Position numbers and translations under genes: made by a program. Source: Acetobacter peroxydans (GTDB lineage Bacteria > Pseudomonadota > Alphaproteobacteria > Acetobacterales > Acetobacteraceae). Taken from it: a DNA stretch of 64,000 bases. The stretch lies in assembly GCF_006539345.1 (NCBI RefSeq), contig NZ_BJMV01000010.1, forward strand, positions 1 through 64,000. The letters run 5' to 3'. The number at the start of each line of letters is the position of its first letter. Position 1 is the stretch's first letter. The notes beneath the pieces are model-generated. The model searched no databases and was not told the DNA's origin. It saw nothing but the letters and a program-made list of their open reading frames with translations. Below, one piece after another: positions 37,259 through 47,027 of the stretch.

Positions 37259-38704
37259 CTAAGCAATCGGCATCAGAGCCTGAACGCCCTCATCGTCAAA
37301 GTCGGTCTCGCCCTCTTCTTCCTCCCATGGCGCCAGGCGCCTGACATCGGCCCAAACCGGATTGGACAGGGAGGCATCAAGCTCCCGCACAAGCGTCACC
37401 ATGCCGTCGTATCCCGCAAAGGCGTGGTGTCGTTCCTGATTGATATCCAGCCACGGCGTGCGCGCCTTGAGTGCAACAAACTGCGTACGCCCGCCCGAAA
37501 GCAGGATATCGGCATCGCCACGGCGTAGCTGGGCATACATCTCACGCGGGGGAATGGAATCGACCATATGGGCGTCTCCTCCCATCAGGTCCTTCACTTT
37601 CTGCTTGTCATTATCGGTCGATTTACGCACCGACGTACTGACAATCACCATGCCCATTTCCTGCAGGGCGGATACGATCGACCAGGATTTGACGCCGCCG
37701 GTGTACAGCAGCACACGTTTGCCCGCCAGACGCGCGCGGTAGGGCTCCAGTCTGCTCCAGGCCCGCTTCTCCTCCTCCTCGATCAGCGCTTCCGTGCGCG
37801 TGAGAAGATCCGCCGCAGCCCCGCGTGCGACCAGAAGCCGCGCAATGTTCCGCAGGGCGTCAGACATGTCGCTAATGCCGTAAAAGGAGCCTTCAAAATA
37901 CGGAATACCCCACCGTTCCTCCATCTTGCGCGCCATGTTGATCAGCGCGGTGGAGCAGACCATCATATTGACCCGCGCACGATGGGCGGAGGCAACCTCA
38001 TGATACCGGGCATCGCCTGTAATGCAGGCGCTCATGCGGATACCCAGTTTTTCCAGCAGGGGCTTAACCTGCCATAATTCACCGGAGAGATTATATTCCC
38101 CCAGAATGTTAATATCAGTTGGCGTGCTGGTAGCCGGCTCCCTTGTGCCGATCACATGATCAAGCAGGGCTTCGCCCGCCAGTTTGTTGCCGAGATTTTT
38201 CGACCCAACAAAACCCGGCGCGTTAATCGGGATACAGGGCGTTGCAAATTTTTCCGTCGCATGGCGGCACACGGCGTCGATATCATCGCCGATCAGGGCC
38301 GTCACACAGGTCGAATAGACAAAAATCGCGGGCGGCGCATACCGGTCTATAATTTCACGCAAGGCACGGTAAAGGCGCTTTTCGCCATTCCCCATGACAA
38401 TATCGGTTTCCGTAATATCCGTGGTTGCCCCCAGACGATACAGCACAGGCCCGGACGATGCCGCGTGGCGGTTGTCCCACCCGTTGCCCTCGCAGGCCAG
38501 AGGGCCATGCACCAGATGCACGACATCGGTAATCGGCTGCAGGGCAATCTTGGCACCGTCAAAAGCACACCCTCCCGCTGCCGCACCAGGCTGAAGCGGC
38601 TTTGAGCAGCCTTTCTTGCGGGCCTTTTCGTCCTTGGCCGCATTTTTGTCGCAGCCCGGCTCATTGAAAAGGGCCGCGACCTTCGCGTTCAGGGATTCCG
38701 CCAT
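37259..38704 (-). CDS. nifE: FeMo-cofactor scaffold subunit NifE
   Basis: This protein of 481 residues is a NifD homologue with the cluster-binding segments GGCAFDGAKIALQPITDVVHL and HGPLACEGNGWDNR, then FVYSTCVTALIGDDIDAVC. ATG 38704 follows an AGGAG sequence; an in-frame TTG lies 5 codons upstream. It is the fourth gene of the nifHDKEN operon. Confidence 0.95.
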   Translation of the reverse strand: MAESLNAKVAALFNEPGCDKNAAKDEKARKKGCSKPLQPGAAAGGCAFDGAKIALQPITDVVHLVHGPLACEGNGWDNRHAASSGPVLYRLGATTDITETDIVMGNGEKRLYRALREIIDRYAPPAIFVYSTCVTALIGDDIDAVCRHATEKFATPCIPINAPGFVGSKNLGNKLAGEALLDHVIGTREPATSTPTDINILGEYNLSGELWQVKPLLEKLGIRMSACITGDARYHEVASAHRARVNMMVCSTALINMARKMEERWGIPYFEGSFYGISDMSDALRNIARLLVARGAAADLLTRTEALIEEEEKRAWSRLEPYRARLAGKRVLLYTGGVKSWSIVSALQEMGMVIVSTSVRKSTDNDKQKVKDLMGGDAHMVDSIPPREMYAQLRRGDADILLSGGRTQFVALKARTPWLDINQERHHAFAGYDGMVTLVRELDASLSNPVWADVRRLAPWEEEEGETDFDDEGVQALMPIA

Positions 38705-38724
38705 GCCATGCTCCTGCAAGAGAC

Positions 38725-38748
38725 GCCCCGCCCAGCCATGGACGGGGC
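38725..38748 (-). other. Intergenic stem-loop nifK-nifE
   Basis: GCCCCG (38725-38730) and CGGGGC (38743-38748) form a 6-bp GC stem with a 12-nt loop, between the nifK stop and the nifE start. It could set relative expression of nifK and nifE, but the stem is short. Confidence 0.3.
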
Positions 38749-38767
38749 ATGGTGAAAAAGGCCCGCT

Positions 38768-40303
38768 TCAGCGTGTGAGATCGAAAGAGTAATCCGTAAC
38801 GCCCGGCTCAATCGTATCCTGGTCCAGACAGTCGAAAATCTTGTCCAGCAGCGTCACCAGAACCCGCAGGCCGCCCTGATACCCCCACACCGGAAAACGA
38901 TGATGGTGATGTCGATCAAAAATCGGGAACATCAAGCGGATAAGAGGCGTTTTTGTATCGCGCTCCAGATATTTTCCGTAGGAATTTCCGATCAGCAGGT
39001 CCACCTTTTCCGTCGCCAGCAGGGAGCGCATGTGCCACAGGTCGCGCCCGCCCCACGCCTTGCAGCCCGCACCAAAGGGAGAACTGTCGAACAGCGCCTG
39101 CATCTGGGCTTCCCAGACTTTAGAACCATTGGTCGCGAGGCAGTGCCTGGGTTCACCGCCCGTTTCCAGAACGAAGCGCGCCATGCCGTAAACGAAGTCT
39201 GGGTCGCCATAAATCGCGTATGTCTTGCCATGCAGCCAGGACTGGCTGTCCGCCAGGGCATCCACAAGGCGGCCGCGCTCCAGCTCCAGCGCCTCGGGCA
39301 CCGGCTTGCCGGTCAGTTCCGAAATACTGGCCAGCAGTTCATCCGTACCACCCACGCCAATCGGATAATGCAGGGCCTTTGTTTTCTGACCAAAGCTCGC
39401 CGCATATTCAAGCGTTTTGGGGGTACAGTATTCCTGTAAAGACAGCGTCGCTGCCGCATTGACGGCGTTTCTGGTCGCCTCGATCGGGGTGCCGCCATCA
39501 TACATACGGAACTCACCATCCGAAGGCGTGTCGAACTGGTCTGATACATCCGACAGGATCGTGTAATCCACGCCCATCATATCCAGCATACGCTTGAGTT
39601 CACGGTTGTTGCCCACCGCAAAACCATCAAACCCCGGAATGATGTTAAGCGAGCCGTCAGGCTTCGCCGTAGCGCCTTTCCAGAAATGCTCCAGAATACC
39701 CTTGAGCATATTGTCGTAGCCGGTCACATGGCTCCCGACAAAAGCCGGCGTATGGGCAAACGGTACATCGTAATCCGCCGGAACAGAGCCTTTTTCCTTT
39801 GCTGTGGAAATGAATGCGTTCAGGTCGTCGCCGATAACTTCGGCCATGCAGGTGGTGGAAACGGCGATCATCTTCGGGGCGTAAAGCTGGTAGGTGTTGG
39901 CCAGACCGTCCACCATGTTGTTCAGCCCACCAAAAACGGCCGCATCTTCCGTCATGGAAGAAGAAACCGCCGAGGATGGCTCCTTGAAATGCCGTGAAAG
40001 ATGCGAACGGTAATACGCAACACAGCCTTGGGAACCATGCACAAAACTCATGGTGCGCTCAAAGCCAGAAGCCACAAACACAGCGCCAAGAGGCTGGCAC
40101 GCCTTGGCCGGATTGACGCTCAGCGCTTCACGCGCGAAATTCTTTTCGCGGTAGTCCCAGCTTTTTGTCCAGTCGGCAATCTGCGTGACCTGCTCGGCAG
40201 GCGGCATGTTTTCAAACTCAGCCTTGCGCGCCAGCATTTCCTTGTATTCCGGCTCGCGGAACAACGGCGCGTGATCGAGAATTTTATCAGCGGACTGTGG
40301 CAT
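38768..40303 (-). CDS. nifK: Nitrogenase MoFe protein beta subunit NifK
   Basis: This protein of 511 residues carries the P-cluster cysteines in [19 protein letters not shown] and [21 protein letters not shown], then [18 protein letters not shown] (written as [13 protein letters not shown]). It forms the alpha2-beta2 dinitrogenase with NifD. It starts 78 bp after nifD. Confidence 0.97.
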   Translation of the reverse strand: MPQSADKILDHAPLFREPEYKEMLARKAEFENMPPAEQVTQIADWTKSWDYREKNFAREALSVNPAKACQPLGAVFVASGFERTMSFVHGSQGCVAYYRSHLSRHFKEPSSAVSSSMTEDAAVFGGLNNMVDGLANTYQLYAPKMIAVSTTCMAEVIGDDLNAFISTAKEKGSVPADYDVPFAHTPAFVGSHVTGYDNMLKGILEHFWKGATAKPDGSLNIIPGFDGFAVGNNRELKRMLDMMGVDYTILSDVSDQFDTPSDGEFRMYDGGTPIEATRNAVNAAATLSLQEYCTPKTLEYAASFGQKTKALHYPIGVGGTDELLASISELTGKPVPEALELERGRLVDALADSQSWLHGKTYAIYGDPDFVYGMARFVLETGGEPRHCLATNGSKVWEAQMQALFDSSPFGAGCKAWGGRDLWHMRSLLATEKVDLLIGNSYGKYLERDTKTPLIRLMFPIFDRHHHHRFPVWGYQGGLRVLVTLLDKIFDCLDQDTIEPGVTDYSFDLTR

Positions 40304-40381
40304 TGTCCTTGCTCCTACTCAGGCCGTGGGTGCGCCAGACGGCACCACACGCCTGTTCAATTCAGTGATGCTCAGGCGGCA

Positions 40382-41872
40382 TCACGCCGCGTCTTTTTTC
40401 CAGGGCGCCTTGAACAGCCCCCACACCGGATTATTGATGGCCAGATCCATATCCCGCGCGAAAATCGCAAAGCCGTCATAGCCATGATACGGGCCGGAAT
40501 AGTCCCATGAGTGCATCTGCCGGAACGGAATACCCATTTTCTGGACTGGATATTTTTCCTTGATCCCGGAGCCGACAAGATCAGGGCGCATACCTTCGAT
40601 AAAGCGTTCCAGTTCATAGCCAGTCACGTCGTCGTATATGAGCGTGCCTTCACGCACATAATGGCCGGTGCGCTGGTAATCGTCAGTATGGGCAAACTCG
40701 TAGCCCGTGCCGGTAATGACCATGCCCAGATCGTCGTAGGCGTTGACCACATGGCGCGGCCTGAGGCCACCGACATAGAGCATGACGGTCTTGCCTTCGA
40801 GCCGGGGCCGGAATTTCGCCAGCACCGCATCAACCAGCGGCTGATATTTGGCGATAACCCGTTCGGCATTCTGCTGGACGGTTTCATCAAACAGGGAAGC
40901 AATCTTGCGCAGGGAGGCGGCGATCTGCGACGGGCCAAAGAAATTATATTCAACCCACGGAATACTGTATTTTTCTTCCATGTAGCGGCAGATATAATTC
41001 ATGGAACGATAGCAGTGGATGAGGTTGAGGCGGGCTTTGGGCGCGCGCTCCATCTCGGCCAGCGTGGCATCGCCAGACCAGTTACCCACGACCCGCAGGC
41101 CGATTTCCTCCAGAAGAATGCGCGACGACCAGGCATCCCCGCCGATATTATAGTCACCGATGACGTTCACATCATAAGGCGTTGTCTCGAATGCCTCTTC
41201 CGAACCATCCTGGTTGAACACCCAGTCGCGGATGGCATCATTGGCGATATGGTGGCCAAGAGACTGTGAAACGCCACGAAAACCCTCGCACCGAACGGGT
41301 ACGATGGTCTTGCCCGTTTCCTTCTTCTTCTTGCGCGAAACCGCCTCGATATCATCCCCGATCAGGCCGATCGGACATTCGGACTGAATGGAAATACCCT
41401 TTGAGAGCGGAAAAAGCGCGTCAATTTCATCGATGATCTTTTCGAGCTTCTTGTCACCGCCGAAAACAATATCGCGTTCCTGAAAATCGGACGTAAACTG
41501 CATCGTTACGAACGAATCAACGCCCGTATTGCCGATATAGTAATTTCGACGCTGTGACCACGAATACTGTCCGCAGCCCACCGGCCCATGGCTGATATGA
41601 ACCATGTCCTTGACCGGCCCCCACACCACCCCTTTCGAACCGGCATAGGCACAACCGCGAATGGTCATGACGCCAGGAACGGATTTCACATTCGACTTGA
41701 CGTCGCACTCGCTCAGCGCGCCTTCGGCCTTTTCCTCCGCATCCGGCGTGACCGAAACGCCCAGATGTTTCTGACGGCGTTTACGCGCCTTGTCAGGATA
41801 GGCTTCCAGAACTTCCGCAATCAGACGTTCGGGCAGCGCGCTGTCGTTGATGGTCCCTTCATCAAGGCTCAT
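40382..41872 (-). CDS. nifD: Nitrogenase MoFe protein alpha subunit NifD
   Basis: This protein of 496 residues has P-cluster cysteine regions [20 protein letters not shown] and [20 protein letters not shown], plus [16 protein letters not shown]. The FeMo-co ligand region and the C-terminal histidine segment [15 protein letters not shown] are also present. It catalyses N2 reduction together with NifK. ATG 41872 ([11 protein letters not shown]) has AGGAGAAA upstream; a longer open frame runs into the nifH-nifD hairpin and was rejected. Confidence 0.97.
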   Translation of the reverse strand: MSLDEGTINDSALPERLIAEVLEAYPDKARKRRQKHLGVSVTPDAEEKAEGALSECDVKSNVKSVPGVMTIRGCAYAGSKGVVWGPVKDMVHISHGPVGCGQYSWSQRRNYYIGNTGVDSFVTMQFTSDFQERDIVFGGDKKLEKIIDEIDALFPLSKGISIQSECPIGLIGDDIEAVSRKKKKETGKTIVPVRCEGFRGVSQSLGHHIANDAIRDWVFNQDGSEEAFETTPYDVNVIGDYNIGGDAWSSRILLEEIGLRVVGNWSGDATLAEMERAPKARLNLIHCYRSMNYICRYMEEKYSIPWVEYNFFGPSQIAASLRKIASLFDETVQQNAERVIAKYQPLVDAVLAKFRPRLEGKTVMLYVGGLRPRHVVNAYDDLGMVITGTGYEFAHTDDYQRTGHYVREGTLIYDDVTGYELERFIEGMRPDLVGSGIKEKYPVQKMGIPFRQMHSWDYSGPYHGYDGFAIFARDMDLAINNPVWGLFKAPWKKDAA

Positions 41873-41901
41873 CGTCTTTCTCCTGTATCTCGAAAACGAA
41901 A

Positions 41902-41937
41902 AGCCAGGCGGATGCACATATCCCGCTCCGCCCGGCT
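41902..41937 (-). other. Stem-loop between nifH and nifD
   Basis: An 11-bp inverted repeat (41902-41912 with 41927-41937, 14-nt loop) contains one position that pairs as G-U in the minus-strand RNA. It lies 6 bp past the nifH stop. Such hairpins usually stabilise the nifH message and lower read-through to nifDK, which gives the excess of Fe protein nitrogenase needs. Confidence 0.65.
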
Positions 41938-41942
41938 CAGGA

Positions 41943-43022
<1,080 letters not shown>

Positions 43023-43025
43023 CTA

Positions 43026-43904
43026 TCAGGCGCAGTAGCCGACATAATCCGGAGCCACCAATGGCAGATCGAGAACGGAAATATTCATATCCTGCAAGAA
43101 GCGTTCTTCGTTCCTGGTTAATCCGCCATCGGCCATGATGGCGTAATGCGGCCCCGCCGACCGTTTGAGGATCTGCCGGGCGTAGCTACGCAGCATCTGG
43201 TCATCAAACCGACAGCCGAGAAACAGAAAGCCCATGTCTTTTCTGCTCTGTCTGACAATGTCGGGTATGGGTGTCTGAATGTCGATCTCCGTAAGAACCT
43301 CTACATAGTCGGAATCCGCCACAAGATAATGATGCGCGGGTGAGACCGCACCATGCGGCTTGTAAAGAAGGGTTTTCCAGCCCTGTGCCCTGTCAACCGG
43401 CACGCCGTCTCCCTCTGCGTCATATGCCCGATACCAACTGGTTTCGCCTACGCCCGCCCTGGGCGTGCCCTGTATCTCGCCCCAGTTCGTGGCGGCCGTG
43501 CTGGTCAGCGCCAACCGCACAATGCCATCGTACCATGTGTCAACAATCATCCTCGGCGCGCAGGCCACGAGCGCGAAATGCAGCGGCGACGGCGCCACTG
43601 GTGCGGAAAATGCCCGGTCCATCAAGGCTATAAGCGTTGCGCGGTGTTTGTTACTTTCAATATACTGCGCCGATGCCCACGGGTTGCCCCGCGCGCGCCG
43701 GGGAAGGGCTACGTTAGTGCTGAAAAACGTGGCCAGTTCGTGCGTGCTGGCGGGCACCCTGCTTCCGAGCGCCCCGTCCTGCGCGATATCGGCCTTTTGC
43801 GGTAATTTCTGAAGCTCCAGCGCCATGGCGGTCATACCCGGCCCCAGATAAGGGGCCAGATGCCCCGCCCGAATGGCGGAAAAAAGCTCATTCCAGCCGG
43901 TCAT
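43026..43904 (-). CDS. SIR2-like domain protein in the nif cluster
   Basis: The protein has 292 residues. The start AIRAGHLAPYLGPGMTAMA resembles the SIR2_2-type nucleotide loop (commonly PFLGAGxS, here with GPGMT). It is followed by IVDTWYDGIVRLAL (counterpart of the NYD motif), LLYKPHGAVSP (HG motif carrying the catalytic histidine of sirtuins) and MGFLFLGCRFDDQMLRSYARQI. It probably binds NAD or a related nucleotide; the activity is unproven. It starts inside the nifT stop (ATGA overlap), so it is the last gene of the nifB operon, just before nifH. Confidence 0.65.
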   Translation of the reverse strand: MTGWNELFSAIRAGHLAPYLGPGMTAMALELQKLPQKADIAQDGALGSRVPASTHELATFFSTNVALPRRARGNPWASAQYIESNKHRATLIALMDRAFSAPVAPSPLHFALVACAPRMIVDTWYDGIVRLALTSTAATNWGEIQGTPRAGVGETSWYRAYDAEGDGVPVDRAQGWKTLLYKPHGAVSPAHHYLVADSDYVEVLTEIDIQTPIPDIVRQSRKDMGFLFLGCRFDDQMLRSYARQILKRSAGPHYAIMADGGLTRNEERFLQDMNISVLDLPLVAPDYVGYCA

Positions 43905-44119
43905 GCGTCGCTCCCCCCGTCAATACGGCGTGCCTCAACCGTAACCGGCAGTCTTGTGCCTTCATCCAAAGCCGGAAGCTCAAGCACCCAGCCATTTTTG
44001 AGGCGGACCCACCCGCCCCACAACGTCTCGCGCTGCTGCTCCATGACAGGCTGCTCCAGGTCCTTTTTGGGCACATACACCGAAAGCCCGCGCTCGTTCC
44101 GCCGCAACATCACCTTCAT
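43901..44119 (-). CDS. nifT: NifT/FixU family protein
   Basis: This small protein of 72 residues has the family pattern MKVMLRRNERGLSVYVPKKDLEQPV and GGWVRLKNGWVLELP. The function is not known; it is common in nif clusters and usually dispensable. It overlaps nifZ upstream and the SIR2-like gene downstream by 4 bp each. Confidence 0.93.
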   Translation of the reverse strand: MKVMLRRNERGLSVYVPKKDLEQPVMEQQRETLWGGWVRLKNGWVLELPALDEGTRLPVTVEARRIDGGSDA

Positions 44120-44400
44120 GATGCACTCCCTGAGTCATTTTCCGCATGAAGCTCGCGCGCGCGCATTCCAACGATCGTGCCGCGCTCTATGAATTCTACC
44201 GCGTAGATATAGTAACGTTGCAGAAAAACCCCGACATCGCGCACGTATCCAACGTCGCCTTTATGCACGAGCATTTCGCCAATCTCGCGTCCGGCGAACG
44301 TGCCGTCATTTTTGACATAGCGTGTCGCGCGAACTTTCGTGCCGGGCATGAAAACCGGCACGCCGCGTGTTTCCACCTCTTCCTCACGCCCCAGTCCCAT
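44116..44400 (-). CDS. nifZ: Nitrogenase P-cluster maturation protein NifZ
   Basis: This protein of 94 residues has the NifZ pattern (GTKVRATRYVKNDGTF, GEMLVHKGDVGYVRDVGVFLQRYYIYAVEF). It assists formation of the second P-cluster in NifDK. ATG 44400 is used; the open frame continues 52 codons upstream within the LRV gene. It overlaps the end of that gene by 17 bp. Confidence 0.92.
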   Translation of the reverse strand: MGLGREEEVETRGVPVFMPGTKVRATRYVKNDGTFAGREIGEMLVHKGDVGYVRDVGVFLQRYYIYAVEFIERGTIVGMRARELHAENDSGSAS

Positions 44401-45220
44401 GATCTTTCTCCCTTTCGTTGGCTTCGTGCGTATCCCGCCCCAGCCTGCGCGCCACCAGATCGCGGATAATTTTCTCGCTATCCGCAGGCAACGTCGCAAC
44501 AATGGAGAGCGGCAACCTCTCCATTGACGTAAACCGGACACGAATGTCGTCGTCACGGGCCAGTTTCAGCAAAAGCCCTTCCTGCGCGCGGGTCGCGACG
44601 ATCTGCCTGACAGTCGGCTCCGCATCACACACCATCAGACCGAGATATTTCCGGTCGATCCGCCGCGCTACCCACCGCCGCACATCCGGCTCAGGGTCAC
44701 GCACGGCCCGCACCAGACACTCGGCCGCAAGCCTGCGCACCACAATCAGGCGAACAAACCAGTCCTCATCCGACAGCATTGCCATCAGGGCTTTTCCGCC
44801 CAGACGGCTTGCCACGGCAAGGCGAACCCGCCGGTCTGGATCGGCCGCCATGCCCTCAATCCGCGCCACAGGCAAGCGCAGGGCAACGCCTGCACGGACT
44901 TCCGCATCGCTGTCGGTTATCAAAGGCGAAAGACGAAATATGGACGCAAACCTGACCGCCAGCGCCCTGACCTCAAAATATGGGTGATCGAGATAACCAT
45001 CGGCTGAACCGGGATTTTCCATAAAAAAGTGTTCAATACGCCGCGCTCGCGCATCCCGGACGCACACACGGCCACGCCTGCACCGCCCATCGCGGTGCAA
45101 TGCCTCATGCCGACACCCCTGACAGTGGAGCTGGTGGCCAAGCCAGTCTTGTGGCTCGGCCGTTTCCCAGGCCGAGGTTTCGTCCCCTGCCTGGTTTTCT
45201 CCGGAAACAGCGTCAGGCAC
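44384..45220 (-). CDS. LRV (leucine-rich repeat variant) protein with N-terminal Fe-S motif
   Basis: The protein has 278 residues from GTG 45220. A four-cysteine cluster (C-x2-C-x10-C-x5-C, in LHCQGCRHEALHRDGRCRRG and VC) is followed by about eight LRV repeats of roughly 24 residues (DPDRRVRLAVASRL, DEDWFVRLIVVRRL, DPEPDVRRWVARRI). This matches the [4Fe-4S] LRV protein of Azotobacter nif clusters. The role is unknown, perhaps binding of nucleic acid or protein. An ATG at 45292 would overlap fdxN by 59 bp and add residues without homology; the start is uncertain. Confidence 0.82.
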   Translation of the reverse strand: MPDAVSGENQAGDETSAWETAEPQDWLGHQLHCQGCRHEALHRDGRCRRGRVCVRDARARRIEHFFMENPGSADGYLDHPYFEVRALAVRFASIFRLSPLITDSDAEVRAGVALRLPVARIEGMAADPDRRVRLAVASRLGGKALMAMLSDEDWFVRLIVVRRLAAECLVRAVRDPEPDVRRWVARRIDRKYLGLMVCDAEPTVRQIVATRAQEGLLLKLARDDDIRVRFTSMERLPLSIVATLPADSEKIIRDLVARRLGRDTHEANEREKDHGTGA

Positions 45221-45233
45221 GACAGCCCAGCCC

Positions 45234-45428
45234 CTAGGCCGGAATGCAGGTCTTGGGCACCGGGCATACAGCCGCGCATTGCGGAACATCAAACTGTCCC
45301 TCGCATTCGGTACATTTCTTGGGATTGATCACGTACAGGTCATTCTTGAGCGAAATAGCGCCATTCGGACACTCGAACTCACAGGCGCCACAAATCGTGC
45401 ATTGCGAGGTAACGATTTTATAAGCCAT
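45234..45428 (-). CDS. fdxN: Nif-associated 2[4Fe-4S] ferredoxin FdxN
   Basis: This protein of 64 residues has two cluster motifs: [16 protein letters not shown] at residues 10-25, and a second with the nif-type insert [18 protein letters not shown]. It likely supplies electrons to NifB or nitrogenase. It lies 30 bp after nifB. Confidence 0.94.
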   Translation of the reverse strand: MAYKIVTSQCTICGACEFECPNGAISLKNDLYVINPKKCTECEGQFDVPQCAAVCPVPKTCIPA

Positions 45429-45458
45429 ATCGAAAAACCTTTCATATAAGGTAAGAAA

Positions 45459-46937
45459 TCAGGCGCTCCGGCGCGTTTGCTGCGACTGGCTTATCTGCTT
45501 GTACCAGCAGCCTATGCCTTCCTCGATCCACTCAAGAGCGTATTCATCCGTGGCAACAATACCCGCCGCTGCCAGAGATTCCTTTGGACAATCGCCAATT
45601 TTTCCGCACAGAACAGCGCTCACCCCGTTCAGCGCGGCAATGACGCCATCCAGAGAGGCGTCATCCCCCCAGCCGCCTTCGCAGTACTGTTCCGTTTTGC
45701 GATGGCTCAGAAAACGCACCCCGTGCGGAGAAACCTCGTAAACGAGGAACTCCTTTGCATGACCAAAATGCTGGTTAATGCGCCCGCCGCCTTTCGTCGC
45801 AACGGCCACCAGACAGGTCGGGGCTGTCTCAAGATCGGCCAGTGTTTCACCCACTGCGCGGCGGGCCGCTTCATGCTCGCCGCGCATTTCTGACACCAGT
45901 GCCCGGTAGTCCGCCCGCCTGGAAGGGTCGTAGGAAACGACCTCCGGCACCTGCGTCAGCGTAAACTCCTGTCCGCGGTCTTCACCCAGCAAGCCCACGG
46001 CATCCGCCCGGCACTGGCGACAATGGCGCATGAGCTTCGTGCCGTCCTCAAGTTTGGCCTGTAGGGCCTGCAACTCGGCATGGGTAGGGCCACGCTGGCC
46101 TGTCAGCCCGTAATGCGTGCCGTGCGCGGGGTCAGAAATCAGCGGCATGATGTTGTGCAGGAACGCACCTTTTTCCTTCACCACCCGGTTGACCTCGGCC
46201 AGATGCGTATCATTAACGCCCGGTATCATGACCGAGTTGATTTTTGTCAGAATGCCGCGCGTCGTCAGCATCTCAAGCCCGAGCATCTGGCGCTCATGCA
46301 GGATTTTTGACGCGTCCGGGCCAGTCCACCGGCGGTTTTTATAGAAAATCCAAGGATATATCTCTAGTCCGACCTGCGGGTCGATCATGTTGATGGTAAT
46401 CGTGACATGGTCAATATTCATGGTCGCGATTTCATCGACATGATCAGGCAGCGCCAGACCATTCGTGGAGAGGCACAATTTTATGTCGGGTATTTCATCC
46501 GCTATCCGGCTGAACGTCTCGCGGGTCTTTTTCCAGTCGTAGCAGGCATCGCCCGGCCCTGCGATGCCCAGCACAGAAAGCTGCGGCACTTCATTGGCAA
46601 CAGCAATAACTTTGCGTCTTGCCTGTTCTGGTGTCAGTTTTTCTGAAACAACGCCGGGGCGGCTTTCATTGGCGCAATCATACTTGCGATTGCAGTAGTT
46701 GCACTGGATATTACAGGCTGGCGCAACAGCAACGTGCATACGTGCAAAATAGTGATGCGCCTCTTCCGAGTAGCATGGGTGATCCTTGATTTTTTCCCAG
46801 ATTTCGGCGGACATGGAGTCCGGCTTGTCGGAACTGCCACATTGCGACGACGAACAGCCCCCAGCCGAGAGCGCCGCGCGCATGGTTTCCGTTCCGCTGG
46901 CTGCAAGCGTCTGCAACCCGATCAACTGCCCTCCCAT
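45459..46937 (-). CDS. nifB: FeMo-cofactor biosynthesis radical SAM protein NifB
   Basis: This protein of 492 residues makes the NifB-co (8Fe-9S-C) precursor. The radical SAM cysteines C-x3-C-x2-C are in PACNIQCNYCNRKYDC at about residue 75. Preceding HPCYSEEAHHYFARMHVAVA and later CRQCRADAVGLLGED provide cluster ligands. The C-terminal 120 residues form a NifX-like domain (RINQHFGHAKEFLVYEVSP). It leads the nifB-fdxN-LRV-nifZ-nifT-SIR2 operon. Confidence 0.97.
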   Translation of the reverse strand: MGGQLIGLQTLAASGTETMRAALSAGGCSSSQCGSSDKPDSMSAEIWEKIKDHPCYSEEAHHYFARMHVAVAPACNIQCNYCNRKYDCANESRPGVVSEKLTPEQARRKVIAVANEVPQLSVLGIAGPGDACYDWKKTRETFSRIADEIPDIKLCLSTNGLALPDHVDEIATMNIDHVTITINMIDPQVGLEIYPWIFYKNRRWTGPDASKILHERQMLGLEMLTTRGILTKINSVMIPGVNDTHLAEVNRVVKEKGAFLHNIMPLISDPAHGTHYGLTGQRGPTHAELQALQAKLEDGTKLMRHCRQCRADAVGLLGEDRGQEFTLTQVPEVVSYDPSRRADYRALVSEMRGEHEAARRAVGETLADLETAPTCLVAVATKGGGRINQHFGHAKEFLVYEVSPHGVRFLSHRKTEQYCEGGWGDDASLDGVIAALNGVSAVLCGKIGDCPKESLAAAGIVATDEYALEWIEEGIGCWYKQISQSQQTRRSA

Positions 46938-46975
46938 CTGGCTTTCTCCCCTTCATTGACACACAATGAAAGGCC

Positions 46976-46990
46976 GCAAATTTCATGCCA
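46976..46990 (-). promoter_or_regulatory. Sigma-54 promoter of the nifB operon
   Basis: On the minus strand the site reads TGGCATGAAATTTGC, matching TGGCAYG-N4-TTGC. It lies in the 90-bp gap between nifA and nifB. The start would be near 46964. No perfect TGT-N10-ACA was found in the 200 bp above it; TGT-N10-ACC occurs in the nifA 3' end near 47142. Confidence 0.83.
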
Positions 46991-47027
46991 GACCAGCATC
47001 AGGGCGACAGGAACCAGAAATCTTACC

